Positions 6,945 to 16,636 of a stretch of 64,000 bases of DNA are shown one piece after another. The stretch covers positions 620,001-684,000 of the forward strand of contig NZ_JAMBOB010000001.1 in NCBI RefSeq assembly GCF_023715415.1. The letters are read 5' to 3'. The notes below the pieces were generated by a model. That model searched no databases and was not told the DNA's origin. It was given only the letters and a program-made list of their open reading frames with translations. Numbering within the stretch: the stretch's first letter is position 1; each line of letters starts with the position of its first letter. The translations under genes were made by a program, and so were the position numbers. This stretch comes from Neobacillus niacini. Its GTDB lineage: Bacteria > Bacillota > Bacilli > Bacillales > Cytobacillaceae.

Positions 6945-9900
6945 TCAAATTACTTCGACTGCCCCTTTATGAAGATTAAGAACTTTTTCAGGTTGAAAGT
7001 ATTGAAGTAAATGTGTATGACAGGTAAAGAATAAAATTTGATTATGTTGTAGTGTTGTTAATAGCTCCATCACTTTTTTTGTACGGCCTGCATCAAAATT
7101 CACAAAACTATCATCAATAATGATTGGAAAGTGATACTTTTCATATAGTGTAGTGGCAAGCGCAAGTCTAATAGAAACGTATACTTGCTCGGCAGTAGCT
7201 TGACTTAACTCATTTGCCTCAAATAAAGTGTGATCACTTCTTTCAATTAGGAACCCAGATCCGGACTGTTGCAGGTGTATACGCTCATATTGTTCATCCG
7301 TAAGAAAAAATAGGTATTCCTCTGCCTTAGCCAACATTCTAGGCAAATGGACGGTTTTATATTTTTCAACCGTTTTAGAGAGGATGTTTTGAGCTAAAGA
7401 AAAAACAGACCATTCCTTCGCTGCTTCTTCTAACTCAAACTTTTGCTGTTTATAGTGGTGAAGGATTTCAGAGTAAGACCCGCCATCTTCAAGAATTTGA
7501 ATCTGGTAGTTAACTGCTGCTTGCTTTTCCTGCAGTTCAATTAGTCTGGAGGAAAACGATTCTTTCTCCTCATGATAGTGGAGTAATAGACCTTCTACAT
7601 TATGAATATGTAAGAGTCTTTCTATCTCGTCCTCCTCTAGGAATGAATATTCTACCTGCTTACTTATATCCGCAAGCCTCTCGATAAGCTTACTCTTTTT
7701 TTCTACCTTATTACCAAGCACATAGAATGCCTCTTCTTCCTCTACATCTGCTTCATCAAGGAGTTTTTTCTTTTCCAAAATCAGATGGTTCTTCTCCTGT
7801 TTCATTTGATTTAAATCTGCCTCAAGATCATCAAGCTTTCCTTGCTTTTCTTGTATTTTTATTACCTTTCCATGCTCTTCCTTTAATTTGTTCCGCAATA
7901 AATAGGCAATCTTTGAAAAATCACTACCTTCATCTGCTAAATATTGATTTGAGTAAAATGTAATTCTTTCCGCAATACTTGCCTGTTCCAAATTAATATC
8001 TTGCAACCGTGCTTGCAAATATTTTTTTTCTCTTCCTACGAGTTTATATTGTTCAATTAGCTGAAATGCCTCCAGTAAAAATGTTTGGGCAATATATTCA
8101 GGGATATGAAGTTCGCTGCTCAGTTTCACTAACATTTCCTTATTTTCTGCTGCTTCGATTTCCCACTCTTCAAATTTCCTGATGACTTTTTCATATTGTG
8201 TTTGCTGCTGTTCTAGCCTTATTTTTAATAGCTGGTACTGCTCTTTCCGAAGATTATCTTGATTCAATTTTTCTTGAATGGCTGGGATGTTACTATTTTT
8301 ATATTCCTCTAGTTTTTGAATTAACTTTTTTTCACTTTCCAACAACTGACTTAGAGACTGATGAATCTTTGTTTCATTTCTTTGGGTAAGGTTCTTACTA
8401 AGAAAGACACCAATAAGTAAGCTTCCTAATCCACCAACAACTACTAGTGTCCATTGCTTAGTAAACAACCCATAAAGTAATAGAACCAGAAGTATCGCAC
8501 CAATGGTTAGAAATTGAATTTGTTTTTGCTTGTTTATCTTAGCAAATGTTTTTTTGTCCTGCTCATGTGTATGTTGAAAATATTCAATTTTATCTTGGAC
8601 TGCCTTTAGTTCGTATTCTACTTTTCTTTTTTCCCCCTCCTCATCAACTAACTTTTCAAGCCTTGCTCTTTCCTGCGCTGAGATTAATTGAATTTCTGCA
8701 CTGTGAACTTTTCCTTCTATCTCTTCTAGAGAACTTTTTTCTTCACGAAATTTATCTTCAAGATCCTGCTTTACTTCTAAAAGCTTTTGCTTTTTACCTG
8801 CTATTTGCTCCACCTGATTTTTCATATAGATATTGGTGTTTAACGTTAGGACTTCTTCTTCGTTTAAAGGGAGGTGTAGTTTTTCGGTTATGTTGGAGAT
8901 TTTTTCTTCTAAATCAACTAATTTCAATTCACATTTTTGTTTTTCTAAAGTCAGCGCTTCATATATTGGAATTTGCTCTATTGCAGCAAGAATTTGGGAC
9001 TCATCAGCAAGAAATTGCCTTTCAGGTTGTATCAGAGCAACTTCTTTTTTTAATTGAGCCACTCTATCCATTAAACTTGAAATCTGAGCATTATAAGGGT
9101 AGATTAGCTGATTTACTTTTTCTAGCCGTTCAACACCTCTAATAGGGAATGAACTTTCCCCTAATAATTTGATTTCAGAAGTGACCCATATTTCCTCTTT
9201 GACAAGTGAATGGATTCTCTGCCATTCATTTAATTTTTCAACCTCGCCATTTACTTCCTGCAGAGAATTATTTACCCTCTCTACTTCCTTTTGTAAATTT
9301 TCTTTATCTGAAATGAGAGCATCGTATTCTTGATTTTTAGCAGCAGCCTTCTTTAGTTCGCCACTAAGTTCGTGAAGGGCTTTTAGTTTTTCATTCACCA
9401 CAGGCTTCTTTCCACTTGGTTTAAAACGGGCTTCTAATTCCTTTTGGAGTTCTGCCTCTGACTTCGCTAGCCTTTCAGTTCCGAGTGTACCCGTTGAAAA
9501 TAAGAACTTGCCGAGTTCGTCCCCTTTCATTTGGTGGATATTTTGCAACCCATGGATATTGAATGAAAAAATGGCTTGGAATAACCCTTTATCCATATTT
9601 CCAAGTAATTGCTTAAGAAGAGTTTCATCTCCTGTTGTTCCGTCCGAAAGTGTTACTGTAACATCCCCGGAAGCTTTTCCTCTAATCCGCTCAATTGTGG
9701 CCATTCCCATCTCATCAAATAAAATTCTTAGCTTCCCGCCATAATTTGTTCCGTGTTTTGGCACATAGCGAAGTTCTGAAGTTTGCTTTGTTGGGAACCC
9801 AAAAAGTATTCCATGAATAAATGCCATAATCGTGGATTTTCCTGCTTCATTTTCACCATAAAACACTTGAAAATCAGTTAGGTCTTTTATGACCAGATTA

Positions 9901-9953
9901 TTTAGTTGACCAAAGCCGTATATATGTATTTCTTGAATTTTCAGACTAATCAT
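6945..9953 (-). CDS. yhaN: SMC-like AAA ATPase YhaN
   Basis: This 1002-aa protein has the RecF/SMC-type ATPase head split by long coiled coils, similar in plan to SbcC/Rad50. Walker A GENEAGKST is at residues 33-41 and the C-terminal Walker B region contains IIIDDSFVNFD. A striking pair of hydrophobic helices near residues 475-520 (AILLVLLLYGLF and VVVGGLGSLLIGVFL) interrupts the coiled coil, so it is probably membrane-anchored, a known trait of YhaN proteins. It follows yhaO with a 9-bp gap; the pair resembles SbcCD and probably acts on nucleic acids. GGGGG lies right before the ATG, with no better start downstream. Confidence 0.9.
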   Translation of the reverse strand: MISLKIQEIHIYGFGQLNNLVIKDLTDFQVFYGENEAGKSTIMAFIHGILFGFPTKQTSELRYVPKHGTNYGGKLRILFDEMGMATIERIRGKASGDVTVTLSDGTTGDETLLKQLLGNMDKGLFQAIFSFNIHGLQNIHQMKGDELGKFLFSTGTLGTERLAKSEAELQKELEARFKPSGKKPVVNEKLKALHELSGELKKAAAKNQEYDALISDKENLQKEVERVNNSLQEVNGEVEKLNEWQRIHSLVKEEIWVTSEIKLLGESSFPIRGVERLEKVNQLIYPYNAQISSLMDRVAQLKKEVALIQPERQFLADESQILAAIEQIPIYEALTLEKQKCELKLVDLEEKISNITEKLHLPLNEEEVLTLNTNIYMKNQVEQIAGKKQKLLEVKQDLEDKFREEKSSLEEIEGKVHSAEIQLISAQERARLEKLVDEEGEKRKVEYELKAVQDKIEYFQHTHEQDKKTFAKINKQKQIQFLTIGAILLVLLLYGLFTKQWTLVVVGGLGSLLIGVFLSKNLTQRNETKIHQSLSQLLESEKKLIQKLEEYKNSNIPAIQEKLNQDNLRKEQYQLLKIRLEQQQTQYEKVIRKFEEWEIEAAENKEMLVKLSSELHIPEYIAQTFLLEAFQLIEQYKLVGREKKYLQARLQDINLEQASIAERITFYSNQYLADEGSDFSKIAYLLRNKLKEEHGKVIKIQEKQGKLDDLEADLNQMKQEKNHLILEKKKLLDEADVEEEEAFYVLGNKVEKKSKLIERLADISKQVEYSFLEEDEIERLLHIHNVEGLLLHYHEEKESFSSRLIELQEKQAAVNYQIQILEDGGSYSEILHHYKQQKFELEEAAKEWSVFSLAQNILSKTVEKYKTVHLPRMLAKAEEYLFFLTDEQYERIHLQQSGSGFLIERSDHTLFEANELSQATAEQVYVSIRLALATTLYEKYHFPIIIDDSFVNFDAGRTKKVMELLTTLQHNQILFFTCHTHLLQYFQPEKVLNLHKGAVEVI

Positions 9954-9962
9954 CCCCCTTCT

Positions 9963-11180
9963 CTATTGATACAATAAGCTAATTAATAGTTTCTCAGCCT
10001 TTTCCAATAATTCTTTCTGTTCACTTTCTGTTAAACCTTTTAAATACTTTCTGCCCATTTGATGTTCGTATAACGGGGCTATTGCAGCTTCGGGATTCTG
10101 ATAGTCATCAATCGTTGCAAACAACTCAGAATAAAAATCTGCTTCTTTCATTAAATTTTTTCTATCCAACTGCTGGTTATCCTCTAGGGATAAATGAACA
10201 ATCCAAACAAATGATTCTTCTTCATTTTCATAATCGAGTAGTAATTCTAGAAGCTCAGTATCTAACACTCTTTTCTCATGGTAATCATCCAATTGAACAT
10301 TTTTTAGATTCAATGTAAGCAGAGTCCCAATACCAGCTTTACGAAAACGTTCAATGGTAATTTGACATAAATGAAAGATATCTTGGAAGCTTTGTGCCGA
10401 AGCAGCATCAATATAAACTTCTTCCCAAACCACATCTGAAGTTACAATAAATTCCTTTCTTGCCTCTAGTTCATTCAATGTAATACAGTAACAACCTTTC
10501 ATTCCTCCTTCCTTTTTATTACGTCCTTGGAGATTTCCTGGATAAATGATTGGCGGTGTTTCAGATAATATCGTCCGTTTATGGATATGTCCTAAAGCCC
10601 AATAATCAAAATCTTTCTCCTGAAGGTCCTTGATCGTAAATGGTGCGTAATTATCGTGTTCAGTACCGCCGCCTTCATTTCCATGAAGTATCCCAATATG
10701 AAAATCTGCGGGCTCTTGTTTATGATAGTCATCTATTCTTTTATCAAGAATATGCCGCTTGAGATAACTGAAGCCGTATAAATGAACCTTTTCACCACGT
10801 TTCGTATGGAAAATTTTCATTTCAACATCACTGCTAAAAAAGTGTACGTTTGAAGGCATATCTAGGTGTACCCATGAGCCATTTAAATGATCATGGTTTC
10901 CGTGAATAACATAAACAGGTATACCCTTTTGTGAAAGCTTTTGCATTTCATTCCGGAAACGAGATTGTGCACGTAAGCTCCTGTCTTCACCATCATATAA
11001 ATCTCCTGCTAAAATAACAAAATCGACGTTGTTATCAATAGCTGCTGAGGTGAGATTCCCTAAAGCTGTGAAGGTACTCTCTCTCACTCTTGAAAGGATG
11101 TTAGCAGGCAAATTCTTTAAGCCAACCATTGGGCTGTCCAAATGCAGGTCAGCAGCATGGATAAATGATATTTGTTTCAT
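9963..11180 (-). CDS. yhaO: Metallophosphoesterase YhaO (SbcD/Mre11-like)
   Basis: This is a 405-aa calcineurin-like phosphoesterase with nuclease-type motifs: HAADLHLDSP at the N-terminus (DxH), LAGDLYDGEDR (GDxxD), VIHGNHDHLNG (GNHD) and a later LGHIHKR (GHxH). This arrangement matches SbcD/Mre11 nucleases. ATG 11180 is preferred because AAAGGAGC sits eight bases before it; the longer in-frame start would add 20 residues without a ribosome site. It is the upstream partner of yhaN. Confidence 0.92.
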   Translation of the reverse strand: MKQISFIHAADLHLDSPMVGLKNLPANILSRVRESTFTALGNLTSAAIDNNVDFVILAGDLYDGEDRSLRAQSRFRNEMQKLSQKGIPVYVIHGNHDHLNGSWVHLDMPSNVHFFSSDVEMKIFHTKRGEKVHLYGFSYLKRHILDKRIDDYHKQEPADFHIGILHGNEGGGTEHDNYAPFTIKDLQEKDFDYWALGHIHKRTILSETPPIIYPGNLQGRNKKEGGMKGCYCITLNELEARKEFIVTSDVVWEEVYIDAASAQSFQDIFHLCQITIERFRKAGIGTLLTLNLKNVQLDDYHEKRVLDTELLELLLDYENEEESFVWIVHLSLEDNQQLDRKNLMKEADFYSELFATIDDYQNPEAAIAPLYEHQMGRKYLKGLTESEQKELLEKAEKLLISLLYQ

Positions 11181-11246
11181 AATAAAGCTCCTTTGGAGTG
11201 AGTTTTCTTTCATTGTAACATCTCGAAAATACGAATGCACGTTCTA

Positions 11247-11378
11247 ACTGAAAAGCGGAAGCGCCTTGTCCAGGGGCGGCGACAGGCATAAGACGAGCCG
11301 GCGAGAAGGTTGTTCTTGAACCTTCTTGACGGATTGGCTTATGACCCCGAGCCCCTAGGCGCTGTAGCTAGACTGAAA
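11247..11378. repeat. Bacillaceae intergenic palindromic repeat
   Basis: This GC-rich island in an AT-rich chromosome begins AGCGGAAGCGCC and ends GGCGCTGTAGCTAG, a form I recognise from dispersed intergenic repeats of many Bacillaceae. It is a nested imperfect palindrome: outer AGCGCC/GGCGCT, a middle pair around CATAAG/CTTATG, and an inner hairpin GAAGGTT/AACCTTC. The 7-mer ACTGAAA occurs at both edges (11247-11253 and 11372-11378), which could be a target duplication or part of the element. It has no coding capacity. Confidence 0.75.
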
Positions 11379-11390
11379 GAAAATATTAAA

Positions 11391-11419
11391 AGAGCTTTGC
11401 CTTTTTTTGACAAAGCTCT
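11391..11419 (-). terminator. Terminator of yhaP
   Basis: AGAGCTTTG (11391-11399) pairs perfectly with CAAAGCTCT (11411-11419); reading minus strand a T-rich stretch follows just past the yhaP stop. Confidence 0.85.
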
Positions 11420-11426
11420 AAACATT

Positions 11427-12680
11427 TTATTCTTTTTTTGTTAATTGCAAAGCCTTTTTGATATCCTTGAAGGAATTTGATTTTCCGTACATTAGGACTC
11501 CCCCACGGTATACACGGGCACCAAATACCGCTAGAAAAGCTATAGTCCCCAATAAGATTGAAATTCCTAACAATGTTTCCCAAACTGGAATATTCAGCAT
11601 ACCTACGCGTAAAAACATAATCATTGGAGTGAAAAAAGGTATATACGATGTAATGACAATAAATGGCGAGTCCGGTTTTCCTAGACCAAACATCGCAATC
11701 ATAAATCCTGCTACAACCAGTAAAGTCATTGGTGTAATCATTTGCTGTACATCTTCAATCCTGCTCACCAACGAACCTAGAAAAGCAGCAAGAGTTGCAT
11801 AAAGGAAATAGCCCAGGATAAAGAAAATAACCGCATATGTGATGGTTGACACCGAAATATTTCCAAATCCAAATGCGTCAAAAAAACCACCTTCTAGAGA
11901 AGACAAATTCCGTTTAATAGAGAAATACCCTACAGATAAAAGTACTGTCAGCTGAGTTAAGCTTAATAGACCAATTCCCAGTATTTTGGCAAACATCTGC
12001 TTGATAGGTGAAACACTGGAAATCAAGATTTCCATCACCCTTGAAGACTTCTCTGTAGCAACTTCCATTGCAATCATACTGGCATACATGATAACAGCAA
12101 AATAGATGACAAACAGCAGAACATAAACAAGTCCTCTAGCTTGATTCAATTCTTCCTCCGTTTTCGCATTTTCTTCAAGAGCAATTTTCTCAAAAGAAAC
12201 TGGTTCATAAAGCTGCTGGAGCTGCTCTCCCGTTAGATTAATTTTCGAAGCCGCAACCATCGTTTTCATTTGTTGAAGTCCTGCCTGAAGATCAGTAAAT
12301 AATGATGAATCCGCTACACTCATTGCTTTAAATGTAGCTTCAGGCAATTGTTCTGCATCATAACGAAGCTGGACAAATCCTGCATATTCTCCTTCTTCTA
12401 CTGCCTTTTCCGCCTCTTTTTCTGTGCCATCGAACTCTGTCAGTCGAAGGTTTTTATTTAAAGCACTCATTTGTTCTTTTAGCGGTGCATATAGCTGACC
12501 TGTTTCATCTAAAACAGCCACCTTATCTTTATCCCCGCCTTTATCAAAAACTTCTATGATACTATTCATATTGGTCAACCCTAAAGTGATAACTACTGTC
12601 AACAAGGTTGTAATCAAAAATGATTTTGTTTTTAATTTATTAAAATAGGTATGGAATAAAATGATCCAGAATTTATTCAT
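11427..12680 (-). CDS. yhaP: ABC transporter permease YhaP (NatB-like)
   Basis: This 417-aa membrane subunit has one N-terminal helix, a large extracytoplasmic domain (about residues 40-180) and five or six C-terminal helices, the ABC-2 permease plan seen in NatB-type exporters. It overlaps the 3' end of yhaQ by eight bases, so the pair is cotranscribed and probably translationally coupled. ATG 12680 is chosen with AGGTGA just upstream; the GTG three codons earlier lies inside that ribosome site. The substrate is unknown; sodium efflux is suggested only by NatAB similarity. Confidence 0.88.
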   Translation of the reverse strand: MNKFWIILFHTYFNKLKTKSFLITTLLTVVITLGLTNMNSIIEVFDKGGDKDKVAVLDETGQLYAPLKEQMSALNKNLRLTEFDGTEKEAEKAVEEGEYAGFVQLRYDAEQLPEATFKAMSVADSSLFTDLQAGLQQMKTMVAASKINLTGEQLQQLYEPVSFEKIALEENAKTEEELNQARGLVYVLLFVIYFAVIMYASMIAMEVATEKSSRVMEILISSVSPIKQMFAKILGIGLLSLTQLTVLLSVGYFSIKRNLSSLEGGFFDAFGFGNISVSTITYAVIFFILGYFLYATLAAFLGSLVSRIEDVQQMITPMTLLVVAGFMIAMFGLGKPDSPFIVITSYIPFFTPMIMFLRVGMLNIPVWETLLGISILLGTIAFLAVFGARVYRGGVLMYGKSNSFKDIKKALQLTKKE

Positions 12681-13572
12681 AGGAATCACCTACTTTCTCG
12701 ATAAAAATATCATTTAAAGAAGGCTCTTCAAGGTCAAACTTTCTAATGAATCCTTTGTTTACGATATCTTTTAGTATTTTCTCTGCAATGTATTCTCCCT
12801 CGATTTGCAGATGAATTCCCTCTGTTGTCGATCTAGTCTTAACCACTCCTGGGTAACTTTTCAAAGAATCTAAAGGAAAATCCGCATGAATAACAAGGTT
12901 CTTTTTACCAAAAGCACGTTTTATCTCTTTTAAAGACCCGTGTACAACCTGAGTTCCTTTATGCATAATACAAAGATGCTCACACATCTCTTCTACATGG
13001 TGCATTTGGTGGCTTGAAAAAACAATGGTCGTTCCCTTTACCTTTAAAGAGAGGACAGCCTCTTTAAGCATTTCAACATTTACAGGATCCAAACCGCTGA
13101 ATGGCTCGTCGAGAATTAATAATTTTGGTTTATGTATGACTGCTGCAATGAATTGAATTTTCTGTTGGTTTCCTTTTGAAAGCTCTTCAACTTTCTTATT
13201 TTCATATTCCGGAACTTTAAATCTTTCCAGCCAATATTTCAATTCAGTAACCGCTTCACTTTTAGCCATACCTCTTAATCTCGCAAGGTAGACAATTTGT
13301 TCGCTGACCTTTAATTTAGGGTATAAACCTCTTTCTTCTGGCAGGTAGCCTACTAAATGGCTCGTTGAATAATTGATAGGCTTGTCGTCCCAGGTAATCC
13401 TGCCACCACTTGAATCCAGCAGCCCTAAAATCATTCGAAATGTTGTTGTCTTCCCTGCACCATTTGCTCCTAAAAATCCAAACATTTCTTTTTCAGGAAT
13501 AGTTATGGATAAGTCCTTAACTGCCGTAAACTCGCCAAATCGCTTTGTTACATGTTCTAGTTTTAAAACCAT
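12673..13572 (-). CDS. yhaQ: ABC transporter ATP-binding protein YhaQ (NatA-like)
   Basis: This 299-aa ATPase partners YhaP. Motifs in order are Walker A GANGAGKTT, Q-loop GYLPEERGLY, signature LSKGNQQKI, Walker B LLILDEPFSGLDP and the switch His in SSHQMHHVE. The C-terminal 80 residues form a DUF4162-like extension typical of NatA-type ATPases. GAGGGGGA precedes the ATG. It is the first gene of the yhaQ-yhaP operon, divergent from the small YhzC-like gene. Confidence 0.93.
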   Translation of the reverse strand: MVLKLEHVTKRFGEFTAVKDLSITIPEKEMFGFLGANGAGKTTTFRMILGLLDSSGGRITWDDKPINYSTSHLVGYLPEERGLYPKLKVSEQIVYLARLRGMAKSEAVTELKYWLERFKVPEYENKKVEELSKGNQQKIQFIAAVIHKPKLLILDEPFSGLDPVNVEMLKEAVLSLKVKGTTIVFSSHQMHHVEEMCEHLCIMHKGTQVVHGSLKEIKRAFGKKNLVIHADFPLDSLKSYPGVVKTRSTTEGIHLQIEGEYIAEKILKDIVNKGFIRKFDLEEPSLNDIFIEKVGDSYE

Positions 13573-13687
13573 ACAAATTCCCCCTCTTGAGAATTACTAC
13601 GAAATTCCTCTGAAAAAGTTTCACCTTTGCAAAATATCAAGAATTATGCAAATATTATAATATCATAACTTTTGGGGAGGATTTTTG

Positions 13688-13873
13688 ATGAGGACTTACA
13701 AGTTAACCGCCTTTGAAGCAAACGGGGAAAAAATAGTAGATGAAGCGTTTCAAGCCGAACATGATGAGGCTGCAAAGGCATTAGCCGAAAAACTAGTAGC
13801 TGAAAAGAATTTACTAGATAAAACACATCGCTGCACATCACCAAGTGGTAAGCTTTTGCTGTTCCATTCGTAG
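13688..13873 (+). CDS. YhzC-like small protein
   Basis: This is a 61-aa soluble protein (MRTYKLTAFEANGEKIVDEAF...) resembling the Bacillus YhzC family of unknown function; the family assignment is from memory of its sequence style. GGGGAGG at 13675-13680 is seven bases from ATG 13688. It ends in a strong bidirectional terminator shared with the convergent hydratase gene. Confidence 0.7.
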   Translation: MRTYKLTAFEANGEKIVDEAFQAEHDEAAKALAEKLVAEKNLLDKTHRCTSPSGKLLLFHS

Positions 13874-13888
13874 TTTATAAACAGAAAA

Positions 13889-13918
13889 AAGAAGCAAAAA
13901 AATGCTTCTTTTTTTTTA
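13889..13918. terminator. Bidirectional terminator
   Basis: AAGAAGCA pairs with TGCTTCTT across a short A-rich loop, with long A and T runs outside, between two convergent stops. Confidence 0.85.
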
Positions 13919-14707
13919 CTTTCCGATAAACTTTGGATTTCTCTTTTCAATAAACGCTCGAATTCCTTCTTGGTGATCAAAGGTTCGACGCATATTTAAT
14001 TGCCCTTGTTTTTCTAGTTCTAATATCTTAAGTAATTGCGGACGGTTACAATCTGCTAATATTTTTTTCGTTTTTATCATTGCCTGAACTGGCCGACTCA
14101 GCCAATCAGAAATTCTTGCTTCTAACGTTTCTTCTAGATTTCCTTCGGCAACCTCCTGGATTAACCCTAGTTCTAAGGCTTCCTGTGCATTCATCATTTT
14201 TCCATCCCAAATGACTTGCTTCGCTTTTATTTCACCTAATCTCTTTTCTAAGAAGAAATGGGAACCGCCATCTGGTATTAACCCAATGCCAATAAAATTC
14301 ATTGCCAGTTTGCTTCTCGTGTCAGCAATGATGTAGTCAGTGGCCAATGCTAGACTGAAGCCAAGGCCTGCTGCCGCACCATTTACAGCGCTAATGGTTA
14401 ATTTAGGAATACTGTATAAGGTAATGATTAATTCGCTAATACAGTCCATTACCGGGAAGAATTCGCTCTCACTCAATTCAGTCAGCATCGTTTTAATGTC
14501 TCCACCTGCAGAAAATGCTCTGCCACTCCCTGTCAAAACGACAATATCAATATCATCGGAGTCCGATATTTCTTTAAGTTTGCTGACAAGTCCTTTTATC
14601 ATGTCCACATCAAGTGCATTTAATGCTTCCGGTCTATTCATTTCCACCGTTGCAACCCGGCCGTTTACCCTCACTTTTACCTTATCTGTTACAAAGTTTA
14701 TACTCAT
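13916..14707 (-). CDS. yhaR: Enoyl-CoA hydratase/isomerase family protein YhaR
   Basis: This 263-aa crotonase-fold protein would hydrate or isomerise 2-enoyl-CoA. The oxyanion-hole regions are visible as GRAFSAGGDIKTM and AVNGAAAGLGFSLALATD. The usual catalytic Glu region reads MNFIGIGLIPDGGSHFF, so a standard hydratase activity is not certain. GGGAGGGG precedes the ATG and a TATAAT lies about 35 bp further upstream. It sits beside an acyl-CoA synthetase, suggesting fatty-acid or phenylacetate-like catabolism. Confidence 0.85.
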   Translation of the reverse strand: MSINFVTDKVKVRVNGRVATVEMNRPEALNALDVDMIKGLVSKLKEISDSDDIDIVVLTGSGRAFSAGGDIKTMLTELSESEFFPVMDCISELIITLYSIPKLTISAVNGAAAGLGFSLALATDYIIADTRSKLAMNFIGIGLIPDGGSHFFLEKRLGEIKAKQVIWDGKMMNAQEALELGLIQEVAEGNLEETLEARISDWLSRPVQAMIKTKKILADCNRPQLLKILELEKQGQLNMRRTFDHQEGIRAFIEKRNPKFIGK

Positions 14708-14835
14708 GCCAAACCCCTCCCATTAATTTACTCATTTCTATTATAGCTTGAATTGGTATGATAAAAAATAAATTTTCATAATATATGGAATTTTCACTAC
14801 ACCTATTTACTAAAACTATTTGTTACGGCAAAAAA

Positions 14836-14862
14836 GACAAAGAGCACCTCTTTGTCCTTTTA
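14836..14862 (-). terminator. Terminator of acyl-CoA synthetase gene
   Basis: GACAAAGAG (14836-14844) pairs with CTCTTTGTC (14848-14856); minus-strand reading continues into TTTTTT. Confidence 0.88.
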
Positions 14863-14868
14863 CGAAAA

Positions 14869-16485
14869 TTACTTCCTTTGCACTTCTTTTTGTACCTGCT
14901 CTCTTAGTGTCATCTTTAAAAACTTTCCTACAGAGGTCTTCGGAATTTCCGCTAAGAATAAGATTTCATCAGGTAACCACCATTTAGCGAACTGTGGTGT
15001 TAAAAATTCAAGTAATTCTTCCTTTGTCACCTTATCTTTATAGGCATCTTTCAAAACAACACAAGCAACTGGTCTTTCCTGCCATTGTTCGTGAGGGACA
15101 GCAACAACTGCCGCTTCAAACACCGATTCATGTGCCATTAAGGCATTTTCCAAATCAACGGAAGAAATCCATTCACCGCCGCTCTTAATTAAATCCTTTG
15201 TCCGGTCGACAATTTTCACAAAGCCCTCCTCGTCGATTGTCACAACATCTCCAGTGTGCAGCCAGCCATCCTGGAAGGCATCTAGTGTTCTCTCATCCTT
15301 ATAATACTCAGAGGCGATCCAAGGGCCCTTTATACATAGTTCCCCCATTTCCTTGCCATCCCATGATACTTCTCCGTCCTTGCCAACAACTTTTATGCTT
15401 AAGCCTGGAACAAGAACTCCTTGTTTTGCTCTTATTTCTAGTCTTTCTTCATAATCTAAATTTTCCTGATAGCTTTTTAGTGTGGAAATAACCACCAGCG
15501 GACTTGTTTCAGTCATCCCATATGCATGTAAGAAAGGCACCTTGTGACGTTGTTCAAATGCCTTAATCATTCCTTTTGGAGCTGCTGAACCGCCGCAAAG
15601 TACTCCTCTTAAACTACTAAGGTCATAAGAGCCCTCATCAAGTTCTTTTAACAGCCCAAGCCAAATGGTCGGTACACCCGCCGTAATGGTTACCTTCTCA
15701 TTTTCTATGAACTCTGCTAGTAGTTTCGGAGTAAAATATGGACCTGGCAGCACTAAAGATGTCCCAAACCATACAGCAGCAAATGGCATCCCCCAAGCAT
15801 TGGCATGGAACATTGGTACAACTGGCAATGCAATGTCTTTTTCACTCATTGCTGCACTATCTGCCAGTCCTAATGCCATACTATGAAGAAATATTCCTCT
15901 ATGCGAGTATACGACTCCTTTAGGATTACCTGTGGTCGCAGAGGTATAACACATACCTGCTGGATCATTTTCTTCGATATCTTCTGGATAATTGAAAGTA
16001 GGATTAGCTTCAGCTAACAAATCTTCATAATGATAAATTGGAGAAAGGCTGGTTTCAGGAAGTTCCTTTTCGTCTGTCATAATCACATAAGCCTTCACAC
16101 TTTTTAAATCGGGTGCACATTTTTCTAGTAAAGGAATTATGTCTGGGTCTACTAAGAGGACACTATCTTCTGCATGATTAATAATATAGGAAATATGATG
16201 TGGAGCAAGACGGATGTTGACGGTATGAAGAACGGCGCCAATACACGGAATTGCAAAATAGGCTTCTAGGTGGCGATGATGATTCCACGCAAGTGTTCCT
16301 ACCCTATCACCTTTTTCCACTCCTAGTCTTTTTAGACTATCAGCCAGTCTTCTCGTTCTTTCACCGATTTGTTTATACGTAAATCGATGAATGCCGCTGG
16401 ATGTTCTAGAAACTACCTGTTTCTTTGGAAAATACTTCTCTGCTCTTTCAATCATCTGTGTCATTGTTAAAGGCGTTTGCATCAT
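14869..16485 (-). CDS. Long- or medium-chain fatty-acid--CoA ligase
   Basis: This 538-aa adenylate-forming enzyme activates fatty acids to acyl-CoA through an acyl-AMP. The P-loop-like motif [13 protein letters not shown], the AYGMTETSP motif, WLHTGDVV and [15 protein letters not shown] are all present, and the C-terminal catalytic Lys is in [11 protein letters not shown]. It resembles the AlkK/fadD3-like branch annotated as long-chain ligase in bacilli. GGAGGGG is eight bases before ATG 16485. A perfect cre site lies 20 bp upstream, predicting CcpA catabolite repression. B. subtilis has other genes between yhaR and hemZ, so this is a local difference. Confidence 0.92.
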   Translation of the reverse strand: MMQTPLTMTQMIERAEKYFPKKQVVSRTSSGIHRFTYKQIGERTRRLADSLKRLGVEKGDRVGTLAWNHHRHLEAYFAIPCIGAVLHTVNIRLAPHHISYIINHAEDSVLLVDPDIIPLLEKCAPDLKSVKAYVIMTDEKELPETSLSPIYHYEDLLAEANPTFNYPEDIEENDPAGMCYTSATTGNPKGVVYSHRGIFLHSMALGLADSAAMSEKDIALPVVPMFHANAWGMPFAAVWFGTSLVLPGPYFTPKLLAEFIENEKVTITAGVPTIWLGLLKELDEGSYDLSSLRGVLCGGSAAPKGMIKAFEQRHKVPFLHAYGMTETSPLVVISTLKSYQENLDYEERLEIRAKQGVLVPGLSIKVVGKDGEVSWDGKEMGELCIKGPWIASEYYKDERTLDAFQDGWLHTGDVVTIDEEGFVKIVDRTKDLIKSGGEWISSVDLENALMAHESVFEAAVVAVPHEQWQERPVACVVLKDAYKDKVTKEELLEFLTPQFAKWWLPDEILFLAEIPKTSVGKFLKMTLREQVQKEVQRK

Positions 16486-16505
16486 TGCTAAATCCCCTCC
16501 ATAAC

Positions 16506-16519
16506 TGAAAGCGTTTTCA
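16506..16519. promoter_or_regulatory. CcpA catabolite-response element (cre)
   Basis: TGAAAGCGTTTTCA matches the cre consensus TGWAARCGYTWNCW at all 14 positions. It is just upstream of the acyl-CoA ligase start and downstream of any likely promoter, a position typical for CcpA repression. Confidence 0.75.
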
Positions 16520-16607
16520 AATCGTAGTATTCTATGACTCTTATCCTATAAAATATTCTCCATAATTATGACATTTCCTCTATTAAGAACAAGGATTTCA
16601 AAAAAAA

Positions 16608-16636
16608 TCTCCTGCCTATCAGGCAAGAGATCCTTT
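16608..16636 (-). terminator. Terminator of hemZ
   Basis: ATCTCCTGCCT (16608-16618) pairs with AGGCAAGAGAT (16621-16631) with one mismatch and continues on the minus strand into eight T residues. Confidence 0.85.

Noticed and set aside
8546-9142. A 198-codon plus-strand frame inside yhaN
   Set aside because: It is antisense to the coiled-coil coding region of yhaN and has leucine/phenylalanine-rich low-complexity translation typical of antisense frames.
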